Numbered from the stretch's first letter, positions 1-6,098 are shown. The stretch is DNA of 6,320 bases from Candidatus Njordarchaeum guaymasense (GCA_030587605.1 JAUQYT010000010.1:1-6320), one strand, 5' to 3'. Notes: generated by a model not told the origin, from the letters alone. Translations and numbers: made by a program.

Positions 1-346
1 GTAACTCATTTTAGTTCACCCCCAAGGATTTATCAGTCAGAACAATCAAGAGAAAAAGTAAGACGCATTTAGCGCCAATCTAACCTTTTCTCTCAAGAAT
101 TCCAACTGCTAGAAGTAAATGCGTTGCCGGGTATATTAGTCTAGTGCAAAAGAAGTCGAAAAAATAGAAAATGCCTCGCCATTAGCTGTTGTCACGACAA
201 TATCAAAACAATTGTGCACCCAGTAAATTGAACGACATTTGAACCTACGGCCGCCTATCATACTTCTCCCAATTGGAATATCATCCACGTTTTCTGTTTG
301 CTTTGGTATCATACGCTTAGTGCTGGATCTCCTTCCTTCTTTGCGC
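1..346. other. Leader region without a recognisable gene
   Basis: I see no convincing coding frame on either strand here; stops are frequent in every forward frame I read. Small sequence structure is present: acgcattta (63-71) is matched by its complement taaatgcgt (116-124), and agagaaaa (49-56) by ttttctct (86-93), so 49-124 could fold weakly. There is also an 8-base palindrome ccaattgg (269-276) and the octamer tatcatac occurs twice about 50 bases apart near 257 and 308. None of these makes a known RNA or regulatory family. The stretch may be ordinary intergenic DNA or decayed gene remnant. Confidence 0.5.
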
Positions 347-493
347 GGCTATTCGCGGCTTTACGATCTCGTTAGGGCTGAATCGGTGTTCATCAAGTTT
401 TAATGGTAGAATAGTCTTTATCATGAAGTTATCTCCTACGGTCTGATTGAATAACGAATGGGTTGGGAGAGAATATTGAAACATCACGGCGGA
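347..493 (+). repeat. Copy 1 of promoter-plus-start repeat (matches 5952-6098)
   Basis: This stretch aligns without any gap to 5952-6098 at a constant offset of 5605 bases. By hand count 102 of 147 positions agree (about 69 percent), and most differences are C/T or A/G transitions, the pattern of an old duplication. The best-kept blocks are ggctattc at the left end, catcaagttttaatg (391-405), gaatg plus gttgggagagaa around the start codon, and ggcgga at the right end. Similarity stops abruptly after the twelfth codon. Copy 2 carries the start of a polyprenyl synthase gene, so copy 1 is a duplicated promoter, 5' leader and twelve codons now joined to other sequence. Confidence 0.8.
398..405 (+). 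promoter_or_regulatory. TATA-like box upstream of the 458 ORF and acetyltransferase
   Basis: The sequence ttttaatg lies inside the 15-base block catcaagttttaatg that is identical in both copies of the repeat, about 55 to 60 bases before the start codon. If it acts as an archaeal TATA box, transcription would begin about 25 bases downstream, near 425, leaving a leader of roughly 30 bases. Its strict conservation in two otherwise diverged copies is the main support. It would drive the 458-655 ORF and the acetyltransferase behind it. Confidence 0.4.
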
Positions 494-655
494 AAGAACG
501 GCGATGTCGAAAGCATCCTGACTAGCATGAGGCGTTCCCTGGCACCACCAGAAGAGCAGAACCAACTCCTCAACCATTGCTGCGCGCTACTCAGTATCTT
601 GAACCTTGAGGGAACCTTATTCTCTAGGTCGAAAACTTCCCCAGGTTCGATTTGA
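458..655 (+). CDS. Small ORF with prenyl-synthase-like first 12 residues; unknown function or remnant
   Basis: This is a 65-codon frame with an ATG start. Residues 1-12 (MGWERILKHHGG) correspond to MSWERTLDYYGG of the polyprenyl synthase at 6063, and the DNA upstream matches too, so the start is shared by descent. From residue 13 on there is no convincing match to the synthase: the RGKR motif and the helices around it are absent. The remainder contains a possible amphipathic helix (about residues 16-47) but no domain I recognise. The TGA stop (653-655) is one base before the acetyltransferase ATG at 657, which would suit translational coupling. It may be a truncated synthase pseudogene, a chimaeric small protein, or only a translated leader. 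Confidence 0.4.
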   Translation: MGWERILKHHGGKNGDVESILTSMRRSLAPPEEQNQLLNHCCALLSILNLEGTLFSRSKTSPGSI

Positions 656-656
656 G

Positions 657-1871
657 ATGATCACTAGAGCTGCAGAGCCGGAAGACTACTCAGAAATCTA
701 TGAAATGATGAGTAATGCGTTCAAGCCGTGCACAATAGAGCGTACGATGATCAGAGTTACAACCAGTGAAGATCCAAACTTCAAGAAGGGAGACCTGCGC
801 ATAGTCGAAATAGACGGGAAAATCGTCAGCATGATGATGCTCGCAAGACGCCAGTTGAGAATCGGAACAGCAATCCTGAACGGGGCGATAGTTGGTCCGG
901 TGGCAACCGATCCAGGTTGTCAGCGCAAAGGTCACTGCTCAGCCGTGATGAGGGATGCTGTCAGATACATGAAGGCTCAGGGCTTTGACATAACGATTCT
1001 GTGGGGGGTTCCGTGGCTTTACCCTCACTACGGCTATTCGCCCGCCATGATGAAGACCGAGATAGCCATAAAACCTTCACAAGTCGGTTCAGCGGAACAC
1101 CTTCCTCGTGAAGCTAGGTCATTTGGAGAAGCTGACCTAGAGCAGATGACCCGTATTTATCATAGCAACACAGCCGCGAGAACTCTTGCCGAGATACGGT
1201 CGTCAGATATGTGGGATTGGAAACCTGGCGGACCAGAAGTGAACCTAGATGTGATCACAGATAAGAAGGCCGAAGTGATCGGATACTTCGCATTTGGAAC
1301 GGATTGGGGCCGCCCATGCGCCCATGAAATAGGCGTTCTAAACCACGAGGCTTGCGGTGCCATCTTCAATACTATAGTTGAGAGAGCGAAGAAGCAGGGC
1401 TTGAAAGAATTCTACTGCATTATTCATCCTGATCACCCGTTCGTCCGTTTTGCTTTCTGGCACGATGGCGAGATACGAGTAAATCGTGGTGGCGGAGCAG
1501 GAATGGCACGGGTCACAGATCTTGCTTCACTCTTGGCAAAGATGGAGAAAGAACTCTACCGCAGACTTTGCCACTCTGAGCTTCATGATCTGAGCTGCAC
1601 GCTCAAAATTTCAAGCGACGAAGGTTTCGCCTTTCTAAATATAGAGCATGGGCAAGTATCCAGTAACACCGACGATGTCAAAGGCGACTACCAACTTGAC
1701 GTTCCACTCGCTTGCCTAAATCCTTTGATAACAGGTTATAGAGACATCAAAGAATTGGTCCATGAACCCCACGTTGAAGTGGGAGGTGGAAAACATGCCA
1801 TACGCCTAATTGAAGTCTTGTTTCCGACTGGGTTTCCGTTTGGAGGACATCTTCCAATCGTGTGGGAATAA
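657..1871 (+). CDS. Eis-like GNAT N-acetyltransferase (two GNAT folds plus SCP2-like C-terminal domain)
   Basis: The product of 404 residues fits the Eis family, which carry an active N-terminal GNAT fold, a second GNAT fold and an SCP2-like C-terminal domain and transfer acetyl from acetyl-CoA to amines. The first fold begins at ITRAAEPEDYSEIYEM. Its acetyl-CoA motif A runs about 79-102 (VGPVATDP then QRKGHC at 89-94, with a Cys where Gly or Ala is usual). The WLYPHYGY segment (120-127) matches the Tyr-containing loop typical of Eis relatives, where a Tyr is the proposed general acid. The second fold spans roughly 155-300; the C-terminal part has LNPLITGYRDIKEL (354-367) and a LFPTGFPF segment (388-395) ending near the carboxyl terminus, as in the family. 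I chose ATG 657 rather than ATG 606, because the GNAT fold starts at once from 657 and the preceding 17 residues overlap the 458 ORF. There is no signal peptide, so it is cytoplasmic. Tandem TAA stops end it. The substrate (aminoglycoside, polyamine, protein lysine or other) cannot be inferred. Confidence 0.85.
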   Translation: MITRAAEPEDYSEIYEMMSNAFKPCTIERTMIRVTTSEDPNFKKGDLRIVEIDGKIVSMMMLARRQLRIGTAILNGAIVGPVATDPGCQRKGHCSAVMRDAVRYMKAQGFDITILWGVPWLYPHYGYSPAMMKTEIAIKPSQVGSAEHLPREARSFGEADLEQMTRIYHSNTAARTLAEIRSSDMWDWKPGGPEVNLDVITDKKAEVIGYFAFGTDWGRPCAHEIGVLNHEACGAIFNTIVERAKKQGLKEFYCIIHPDHPFVRFAFWHDGEIRVNRGGGAGMARVTDLASLLAKMEKELYRRLCHSELHDLSCTLKISSDEGFAFLNIEHGQVSSNTDDVKGDYQLDVPLACLNPLITGYRDIKELVHEPHVEVGGGKHAIRLIEVLFPTGFPFGGHLPIVWE

Positions 1872-1892
1872 TAAGCTCATCATCTTGACAGC

Positions 1893-1904
1893 TTTTTCCG
1901 TTTT
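1893..1904 (+). terminator. T-rich possible archaeal terminator after the acetyltransferase
   Basis: Two T runs (TTTTT at 1893-1897 and TTTT at 1901-1904) begin about 20 bases past the tandem TAA stops of the acetyltransferase. Archaeal termination commonly uses T-rich stretches without a stem. No hairpin precedes it, so the call rests only on composition and position. Confidence 0.35.
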
Positions 1905-2109
1905 GATGCTCCGCGTTGCGGCGCGATGCAAACCCATGAGATCGATAGTCTGCAAACACTGCTGAATATGGTTTTCGAAGCATTACCATGTCCGTGGCAT
2001 ATGTACACAGGATCGTGTCTTCCTGCGGAGATCTAGACGCTGAAATCCACGATACCAATACCGGAATAATGTTTCCCACATCCTCTAGTGCTCTCTATAT
2101 GAAAGATCA

Positions 2110-2355
2110 TTGTTTTCTTCCGTAGGTAGATGGGAATTGAGATGGAAAGAGTTCGAGACCAGATACCCCGATGAATTATACCTTAAAGTCAGAGGACTCT
2201 GCGAAGAGAAACATAATGAGCAAAATCATGTCGAAAGAGACCTAAGTGCAACGTCCTCTTCAGCCCTCGTCCATTGGGGTTCAAGCATTGATCAATCTAA
2301 CTTAAGGGTCAACATGAAACGAGGTTGTTCTGTGCGCGTTTTTCATCCTGATTGA
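2110..2355 (+). CDS. Doubtful small hypothetical protein
   Basis: This frame of 81 codons starts at TTG and has no clear ribosome binding site. The product is hydrophilic and charged, with segments such as RWKEFETRYPDELYLKVRGL and HVERDLSA that read like a soluble helical protein, and no membrane span. I do not recognise a family. The frame is open upstream to 2089, so the true start may differ or the gene may have lost its 5' end; a separate open frame just upstream (1988-2125) is consistent with a frameshifted remnant. It ends about 40 bases before the GGT-family start, overlapping no promoter element. Confidence 0.25.
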   Translation: MFSSVGRWELRWKEFETRYPDELYLKVRGLCEEKHNEQNHVERDLSATSSSALVHWGSSIDQSNLRVNMKRGCSVRVFHPD

Positions 2356-2367
2356 ACCCTTTTGAGA

Positions 2368-2377
2368 AATATTATAG
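2368..2377 (+). promoter_or_regulatory. TATA-like box for the GGT-family gene
   Basis: The decamer aaatattata is centred about 25 bases before the GTG at 2398 and 37 before the ATG at 2410. With the usual archaeal spacing, transcription would start at about 2398-2400. The messenger would then be leaderless from GTG, or carry about ten bases before ATG. The A/G-rich stretch 2380-2400 lies between box and start. Confidence 0.5.
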
Positions 2378-2397
2378 AATAAAAAAGAGATTGGGAA

Positions 2398-4044
2398 GTG
2401 TTTTTGATTATGTGTCCATGCGGCTTTGTGACATCAATTGGAATCGGTTGGGAAGCATCCGGCAAAGGGGGGGCAATAGCAGCGGGAGGCAGCGGAGCGG
2501 TTGCGGCCGGTATTGAGGTTCTTGAGCAAGGGGGCAATGCGGCCGACGCTGCAGCCGCCACGTTGTTGGCGCTTGCTGTGACAGATTACGGTGCCTTTGC
2601 TATAGGCGGTGAGATCCCATTCATGATTTACGACACGGATAAACAAGAGGTTAAGGTGCTCTGTGGTCTAGGTAGGGCGCCGCTAGATCCGAAAGCCATC
2701 GACTGGTTCTACGAGAATACCATCCCGGACACAGGTGACTATAAAGCCATGCCTACGCCGGGAGCGGTTGATCTTTGCGTGACGGCTGTCAAGATTTATG
2801 GGACCAAGCTGTTCGAAGATGTAGTAGCGCCCACTTTGAGGATCCTAGACGCTGGGTCTCAATCTTGGTACCATAATTTAGCTGGCACTTTCCGCAAGAT
2901 GATAGATGCCGAACAGAGAGCGACTGGGACACGAGAACAAAAACTGACGGCGGCTCGAGACCAATTCTACAAAGGAGACATCGCCGACGACTTGGAAAAA
3001 TGGTGGATCTCAGTTGGCGCCTTCTTGCGAAAGGCTGACCTTGAGGCACACAGGACCATTGTGGAAGACCCGGTCTCAGTAAGTTACAGAGGCTATGTCA
3101 TACACAAGTGTAACACATGGACCCAAGGACCCGTACTGTGTCAGACCCTACGTCTTCTAGAAGGGTTCGACCTGAAAAACATGGGACATCTTTCTGCGGA
3201 TTACATTCACGTCCTCACCGAAGCCATGAAGCTGGCTTATGCAGACCGCGATACTTACTATGGGGATCCTGCTTTTGTGGATGTCCCGTTGCAGGCAATC
3301 TTATCTGATCAGTATACAGACCTTCGCAGGTCGCTGATCGATATGAAGAAAGCATCATTGGAGAGGCGGCCGGGCGATCCCTATAACATGCGACCGATTC
3401 GAGATAAGCGTGAAGCCGGGGACAATCCTGCCCGGACGTCAATATCGGATACCACTACTTGCGTGGTTGCTGATCGCTGGGGAAACATTGTTGCCGCAAC
3501 ACCCAGTTGCAACCTGGTTGGGAATCAGCCCGACCCAAAGACAGGGGTCGCACAGGGCAACAGGGTTCGGTGTCTCAACACCACATATGGGCACCCGAAC
3601 CGCATCCAACCGGGCAAACGTCCTCGCATCACACTGACACCGACAATAGTTACGAAGGAGGGCAAACCAGTATTAGCTATCAGCGTGGCAGGAGGTGACC
3701 TCCAAGACCAGACCACACTGAATGTGTTGCTCAATCACATCGAGTTCGGCATGCTTCCCAAGCAAGCGGTGACCGCTCTCCGGTTTAACACATACCATAT
3801 GGAAAATTCTTTCGACTCCGATCCAGATCGAAACCGGGCATTTATGTCAGCGGGTAGCCTCCGCATCCATACAAGAGTTGCACCAAGCGTGCAAGAAGAA
3901 TTGAAAAAGCGAGGACATGTCTTAAGCACAACATCCACTGCTATCGCCGCACCAGTTATGCTCTATATCGACTATGGTTCAGGGATCATATACGCTTCCG
4001 GGGACCCGAACGCCGGGAGGCACGCGGCAGCGATTCCTTTATGA
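2398..4044 (+). CDS. Gamma-glutamyltransferase-family Ntn hydrolase (GGDxQDQ-type subgroup)
   Basis: The 548-residue product has the order of a GGT precursor, which cleaves itself in front of a Thr that becomes the nucleophile for gamma-glutamyl or related amide bonds. The N-terminal block GAIAAGGSGAVAAGIEVLEQGGNAADAA (25-52) is the family signature. GLGRAP (90-95) takes the place of the arginine-bearing DGRETAP loop. PTPGAVDL (119-126) and EAMKLAYADRDTYYGDPAF (275-293) follow. The predicted nucleophile is Thr352 in DTTTC (351-355), followed by VVADRWGN (356-363). Cleavage there would give subunits of about 351 and 197 residues. The classical LNNEMDDF and GGS substrate loops are absent; instead there are QPGKRPRITLTPT (404-416) and GGDLQDQ (432-438), the mark of a divergent subgroup whose substrate is not settled. 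No secretion signal is visible, so it is probably cytoplasmic, unlike bacterial periplasmic GGT. The start could be GTG 2398 or ATG 2410; homology begins only near residue 18, so it does not decide. It stands alone between long gaps. Confidence 0.88.
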   Translation: MFLIMCPCGFVTSIGIGWEASGKGGAIAAGGSGAVAAGIEVLEQGGNAADAAAATLLALAVTDYGAFAIGGEIPFMIYDTDKQEVKVLCGLGRAPLDPKAIDWFYENTIPDTGDYKAMPTPGAVDLCVTAVKIYGTKLFEDVVAPTLRILDAGSQSWYHNLAGTFRKMIDAEQRATGTREQKLTAARDQFYKGDIADDLEKWWISVGAFLRKADLEAHRTIVEDPVSVSYRGYVIHKCNTWTQGPVLCQTLRLLEGFDLKNMGHLSADYIHVLTEAMKLAYADRDTYYGDPAFVDVPLQAILSDQYTDLRRSLIDMKKASLERRPGDPYNMRPIRDKREAGDNPARTSISDTTTCVVADRWGNIVAATPSCNLVGNQPDPKTGVAQGNRVRCLNTTYGHPNRIQPGKRPRITLTPTIVTKEGKPVLAISVAGGDLQDQTTLNVLLNHIEFGMLPKQAVTALRFNTYHMENSFDSDPDRNRAFMSAGSLRIHTRVAPSVQEELKKRGHVLSTTSTAIAAPVMLYIDYGSGIIYASGDPNAGRHAAAIPL

Positions 4045-4371
4045 ATTAAGAAACCCTTCAGCTCAGCCGCGATTATGTATCCCGTCTTACTATCTGTAAG
4101 TTCAATTCTGAAACTTAGGGCTGGTTCACGAAAAATGCCAGCTCTTGACATGTTGTCGTTTGTCTAACAGGAAATCGTCGCAAAGCAATAAGAGAATGTC
4201 ATCGTTTTTCTCCTTCGCACCACCTTCCGGTGTTATCTCAACCTCAATCCACCCCATCCAACATTAGAAGTAGTTTGATCGGCAACCACTGGCAAAGCCC
4301 AACTCTGAATCGAGCAACAGAAAATCATAGCATACATGCAAAAATAGAACCCACGTCTTTTGCCTCATCAC
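4045..4371. other. Gap between GGT-family and radical SAM genes
   Basis: There is no supported plus-strand gene. A weak hairpin is possible at 4098-4116 (aagtt paired with aactt, with a bulge). A T run at 4205-4209 could end transcription from the GGT-family gene. The minus strand holds the degenerate frame listed separately. Confidence 0.4.
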
Positions 4372-4386
4372 CAATAGGATACGCAT
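4126..4386 (-). pseudogene. Possible decayed minus-strand ORF with one in-frame stop
   Basis: On the minus strand, an ATG at 4386 opens a 40-codon frame ending at a TAA (4266-4264). The same frame resumes and runs from ATG 4257 for 43 codons to a TGA (4128-4126). Together this is 87 codons with a single internal stop. The second half reads like real protein (IEVEITPEGGAKEKNDDI followed by LLLLCDDFLLDKRQHV), with charged and hydrophobic stretches in order. I recognise no family, and chance is a serious alternative at this length. The first half overlaps the inverted repeat before the radical SAM gene. Confidence 0.2.
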
Positions 4387-4393
4387 CCTATTG
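4372..4393. promoter_or_regulatory. Perfect 9-base inverted repeat, operator-like
   Basis: CAATAGGAT (4372-4380) and its exact complement ATCCTATTG (4385-4393) flank a four-base spacer. The right edge is 17 bases before the TATA-like box of the radical SAM gene, a place where archaeal activators or repressors bind next to the BRE. An AGGAT half-site recurs at 4433-4437 on the other side of the TATA box. A terminator role is unlikely, since no T run follows and the nearest upstream plus-strand stop is over 300 bases away. I infer a dimeric regulator site; the regulator is not in this window. Confidence 0.45.
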
Positions 4394-4410
4394 ATACACA
4401 AGAAGGAACG

Positions 4411-4419
4411 TAAATATTA
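4411..4419 (+). promoter_or_regulatory. TATA-like box for the radical SAM gene
   Basis: The sequence taaatatta follows a purine-rich BRE-like stretch (agaaggaacg, 4401-4410). Transcription would be expected near 4441, giving a leader of about 25 bases that contains the GGTG ribosome binding site. Confidence 0.5.
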
Positions 4420-4454
4420 CCATAAGAAAATTAGGATCACGTGTAAGAAAGATC

Positions 4455-4460
4455 GGTGGG
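4455..4460 (+). promoter_or_regulatory. Ribosome binding site fixing the radical SAM start
   Basis: GGTGGG lies six bases before ATG 4467. GGTG is part of the archaeal anti-anti-SD sequence, so this supports the chosen start and shows that this gene, unlike the GGT-family one, is probably translated from a leadered messenger. Confidence 0.5.
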
Positions 4461-4466
4461 CCAAAA

Positions 4467-5924
4467 ATGACCGAGATACCCAAGAGCGATCACTCTCCAA
4501 CCTCTGCCTTCAACCCTCTCTCGAGTGCTCTTGCTCGCTTCCTAGTTAACAGATGCCGGAAATGTGGACATGAGCGATTGCTCTCAGTATTTGACATCTA
4601 CTCAGGAAATCAGCGTTTCTTATGTCAAAGTTGCGTGTTGACAGCAATGGCTCTGAAGCCCCTAATTCGTCAATTGTTCTCTCATCTTGGGGTTGATGAC
4701 AGCACTGTAAAGCAACTGTTTGAGGACTTTTTGGTCCGTAGGTGCATGCTGAGCGTGGTTAAGGGAATTGCGGACTTCGGAATAAGATATCCTCAGCCAA
4801 CTGGCGCCCCGATAACTATCGTCTGGAACTTCACCAACAGATGCAATCTCAACTGCTTGCACTGCCATCAAGACTCTTCGCCCAAGTCTTCCCGTAGTGA
4901 GTTGACAACTTCTCAAGCCTTCAAGGTTATAGACAACATGGGCGATGCAGGAGTAGCCATACTAACCTTCTCAGGAGGCGAACCATTACTGCGCAGGGAT
5001 CTTTGCGACGCGATTGAAAGAGCTAACGATTGCGGAATGTTATGCACTGTCGCATCCAATGGGACCCTCATGACTCCGACGGTGGCAAAAAAGCTCGCAA
5101 AAGCAGGCATCAGACGGGTGGAAATAGGCTTGGACGGCGCGAAAGCTGAGACACACGATTTCCTTAGGAACGTGCCTGGAAGTTTTGAGGAGACGATCAA
5201 GGGAATAAGCAACTGTGCTGATGTGGGGTTCGACGAGTTAGCCACTACCATGACCCTGCACTCAGGGAACATAAATGAACTTGAGAAAACGATGGAATTG
5301 GCAGAGAAGCTTGGAGCGACCAGATTCTATCTGAACCGACTTATACCTGCTGGTCGCGGAGTGGAGGCAAGCTACCTTGACGTTACGCCCAGAGAGAGGA
5401 TTGAGGCTCTGGAAGCATTGTACGACAAGTTCTACAAGAGCGTTGCAGAGGGATCCGGCATGCAGTGTTATGCTCGAGGGATGACGTACTACGCTCGCCT
5501 TGGCTACGAACGTTCAAAAGGCAGGGTTTTCACAGTAAGCGAAGCCCTGTCAGGATACGAGAAGATGTTTAATGAGAAGTTTGGACTCGAAGTCTCTAAG
5601 ATTGTGAGAAAGCTGGCTACAGGTTTCGGCGGATGCTCAGCCGGCTTGACTTACGCTGGGCTGACGGCTTCTGGAGACCTGCTTCCATGTGTTCCCGCCC
5701 CAGTAAAGCTCGGCAACCTTCTTGAGCAAAGCCTCGAAGAAATCTGGGTTCACAATGAACTTCTGAATTACATCAGAAACAGAAAGGGGCTGAATGGTTA
5801 CTGCAAGATATGCGCATACAGCAACCTATGCGGCGGTTGCAGATACACGGCATACATCGCTCATGGCGACTGGCTGGGACCTGATGCCTCTTGTCCTTTC
5901 GGACCAAAAATCCTGGATGCCTAG
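4467..5924 (+). CDS. Radical SAM/SPASM enzyme with N-terminal zinc-ribbon-like domain
   Basis: The 485-residue product has three parts. Residues 30-56 hold two CxxC pairs (C30/C33 and C53/C56), a zinc-ribbon or rubredoxin-like knuckle, followed by a helical linker to about 110. The radical SAM core binds the S-adenosylmethionine-cleaving 4Fe-4S cluster through C126, C130 and C133 in CNLNCLHC. SGGEP (169-173) and SNGT (197-200) are the expected SAM-binding motifs. The C-terminal SPASM region has C390, then GDLLPC ending at C408, then C446-x2-C449-x5-C455-x2-C458 and C476. Those seven cysteines suit two auxiliary 4Fe-4S clusters. Relatives include PqqE, anSME and AhbD/NirJ-type enzymes that alter peptides, proteins or tetrapyrroles by radical chemistry. 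The substrate here is not identifiable; no precursor peptide or haem gene is visible nearby. Its own promoter, a palindrome and an RBS lie upstream, and the prenyl synthase starts 138 bases downstream. Confidence 0.88.
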   Translation: MTEIPKSDHSPTSAFNPLSSALARFLVNRCRKCGHERLLSVFDIYSGNQRFLCQSCVLTAMALKPLIRQLFSHLGVDDSTVKQLFEDFLVRRCMLSVVKGIADFGIRYPQPTGAPITIVWNFTNRCNLNCLHCHQDSSPKSSRSELTTSQAFKVIDNMGDAGVAILTFSGGEPLLRRDLCDAIERANDCGMLCTVASNGTLMTPTVAKKLAKAGIRRVEIGLDGAKAETHDFLRNVPGSFEETIKGISNCADVGFDELATTMTLHSGNINELEKTMELAEKLGATRFYLNRLIPAGRGVEASYLDVTPRERIEALEALYDKFYKSVAEGSGMQCYARGMTYYARLGYERSKGRVFTVSEALSGYEKMFNEKFGLEVSKIVRKLATGFGGCSAGLTYAGLTASGDLLPCVPAPVKLGNLLEQSLEEIWVHNELLNYIRNRKGLNGYCKICAYSNLCGGCRYTAYIAHGDWLGPDASCPFGPKILDA

Positions 5925-5951
5925 CATAACGTGCAGTTCATACCGTGTAAG

Positions 5952-6098
5952 GGCTATTCATGGTTTCGGAATCTAGTCAGAGCTAATCTAGGGCTCATCA
6001 AGTTTTAATGTTGGAACACTCTCTATCATAAAGTCGCTTCGTTCGGTTCGGTCGGATGAGGAATGAGTTGGGAGAGAACACTCGATTATTATGGCGGA
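5952..6098 (+). repeat. Copy 2 of promoter-plus-start repeat (matches 347-493)
   Basis: This is the partner of the repeat near the left edge, in the same orientation and without gaps. Here it leads into an intact polyprenyl synthase frame, so this copy is likely the original arrangement. The leader also carries a short imperfect tandem of TTCGG-like units (6038-6055) that copy 1 lacks. Confidence 0.8.
6001..6010 (+). promoter_or_regulatory. TATA-like box for the polyprenyl synthase gene
   Basis: The stretch agttttaatg is part of the 15-base block identical in both repeat copies and lies about 55 bases before the ATG at 6063. The predicted transcript start is near 6030. GAGGA (6058-6062) abuts the ATG, too close to be a standard ribosome binding site. 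Confidence 0.4.

Larger units (their letters stand above)
1872..2397. other. 526-base gap with fragmentary open frames
   Basis: No strong gene is visible between the acetyltransferase and the GGT-family gene. A 45-codon frame runs from ATG 1988 to a TAG at 2123-2125 and overlaps, in another frame, the doubtful ORF at 2110-2355. The two could be parts of one frameshifted gene, but I recognise neither. Minus-strand frames here lack family features. A TTTTT run near 2339-2343 could terminate transcription from the left. The promoter of the next gene occupies the right end. Confidence 0.4.

Noticed and set aside
317..577. Minus-strand frame of 86 codons opposite the 458 ORF
   Set aside because: It runs across the promoter-and-start repeat on the opposite strand and has no domain or start signal; the plus-strand reading is supported by similarity to 6063.
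606..656. Upstream ATG adding 17 residues to the acetyltransferase
   Set aside because: The GNAT fold begins right at ATG 657, and the extra residues overlap the 458 ORF without family similarity.
1907..1921. CCGC-GTT-GCGG mini hairpin as a terminator stem
   Set aside because: The stem is only four base pairs and lies after, not before, the T-rich run.
1747..2079. Minus-strand frame of 110 codons
   Set aside because: It overlaps the conserved C-terminal end of the acetyltransferase on the other strand, and its product resembles no family.
2075..2270. TSSSAL encoded twice, near 2078 and 2251, as a possible repeat
   Set aside because: The two lie in different frames with different serine codons, and the flanks do not align.
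2434..3049. Several minus-strand frames inside the GGT-family gene
   Set aside because: The plus frame has continuous GGT family motifs; the antisense frames are by-products of its GC-rich codons.
4913..5272. Minus-strand frame of 119 codons inside the radical SAM gene
   Set aside because: It is a shadow of a well-supported gene; the radical SAM motifs fix the coding strand.
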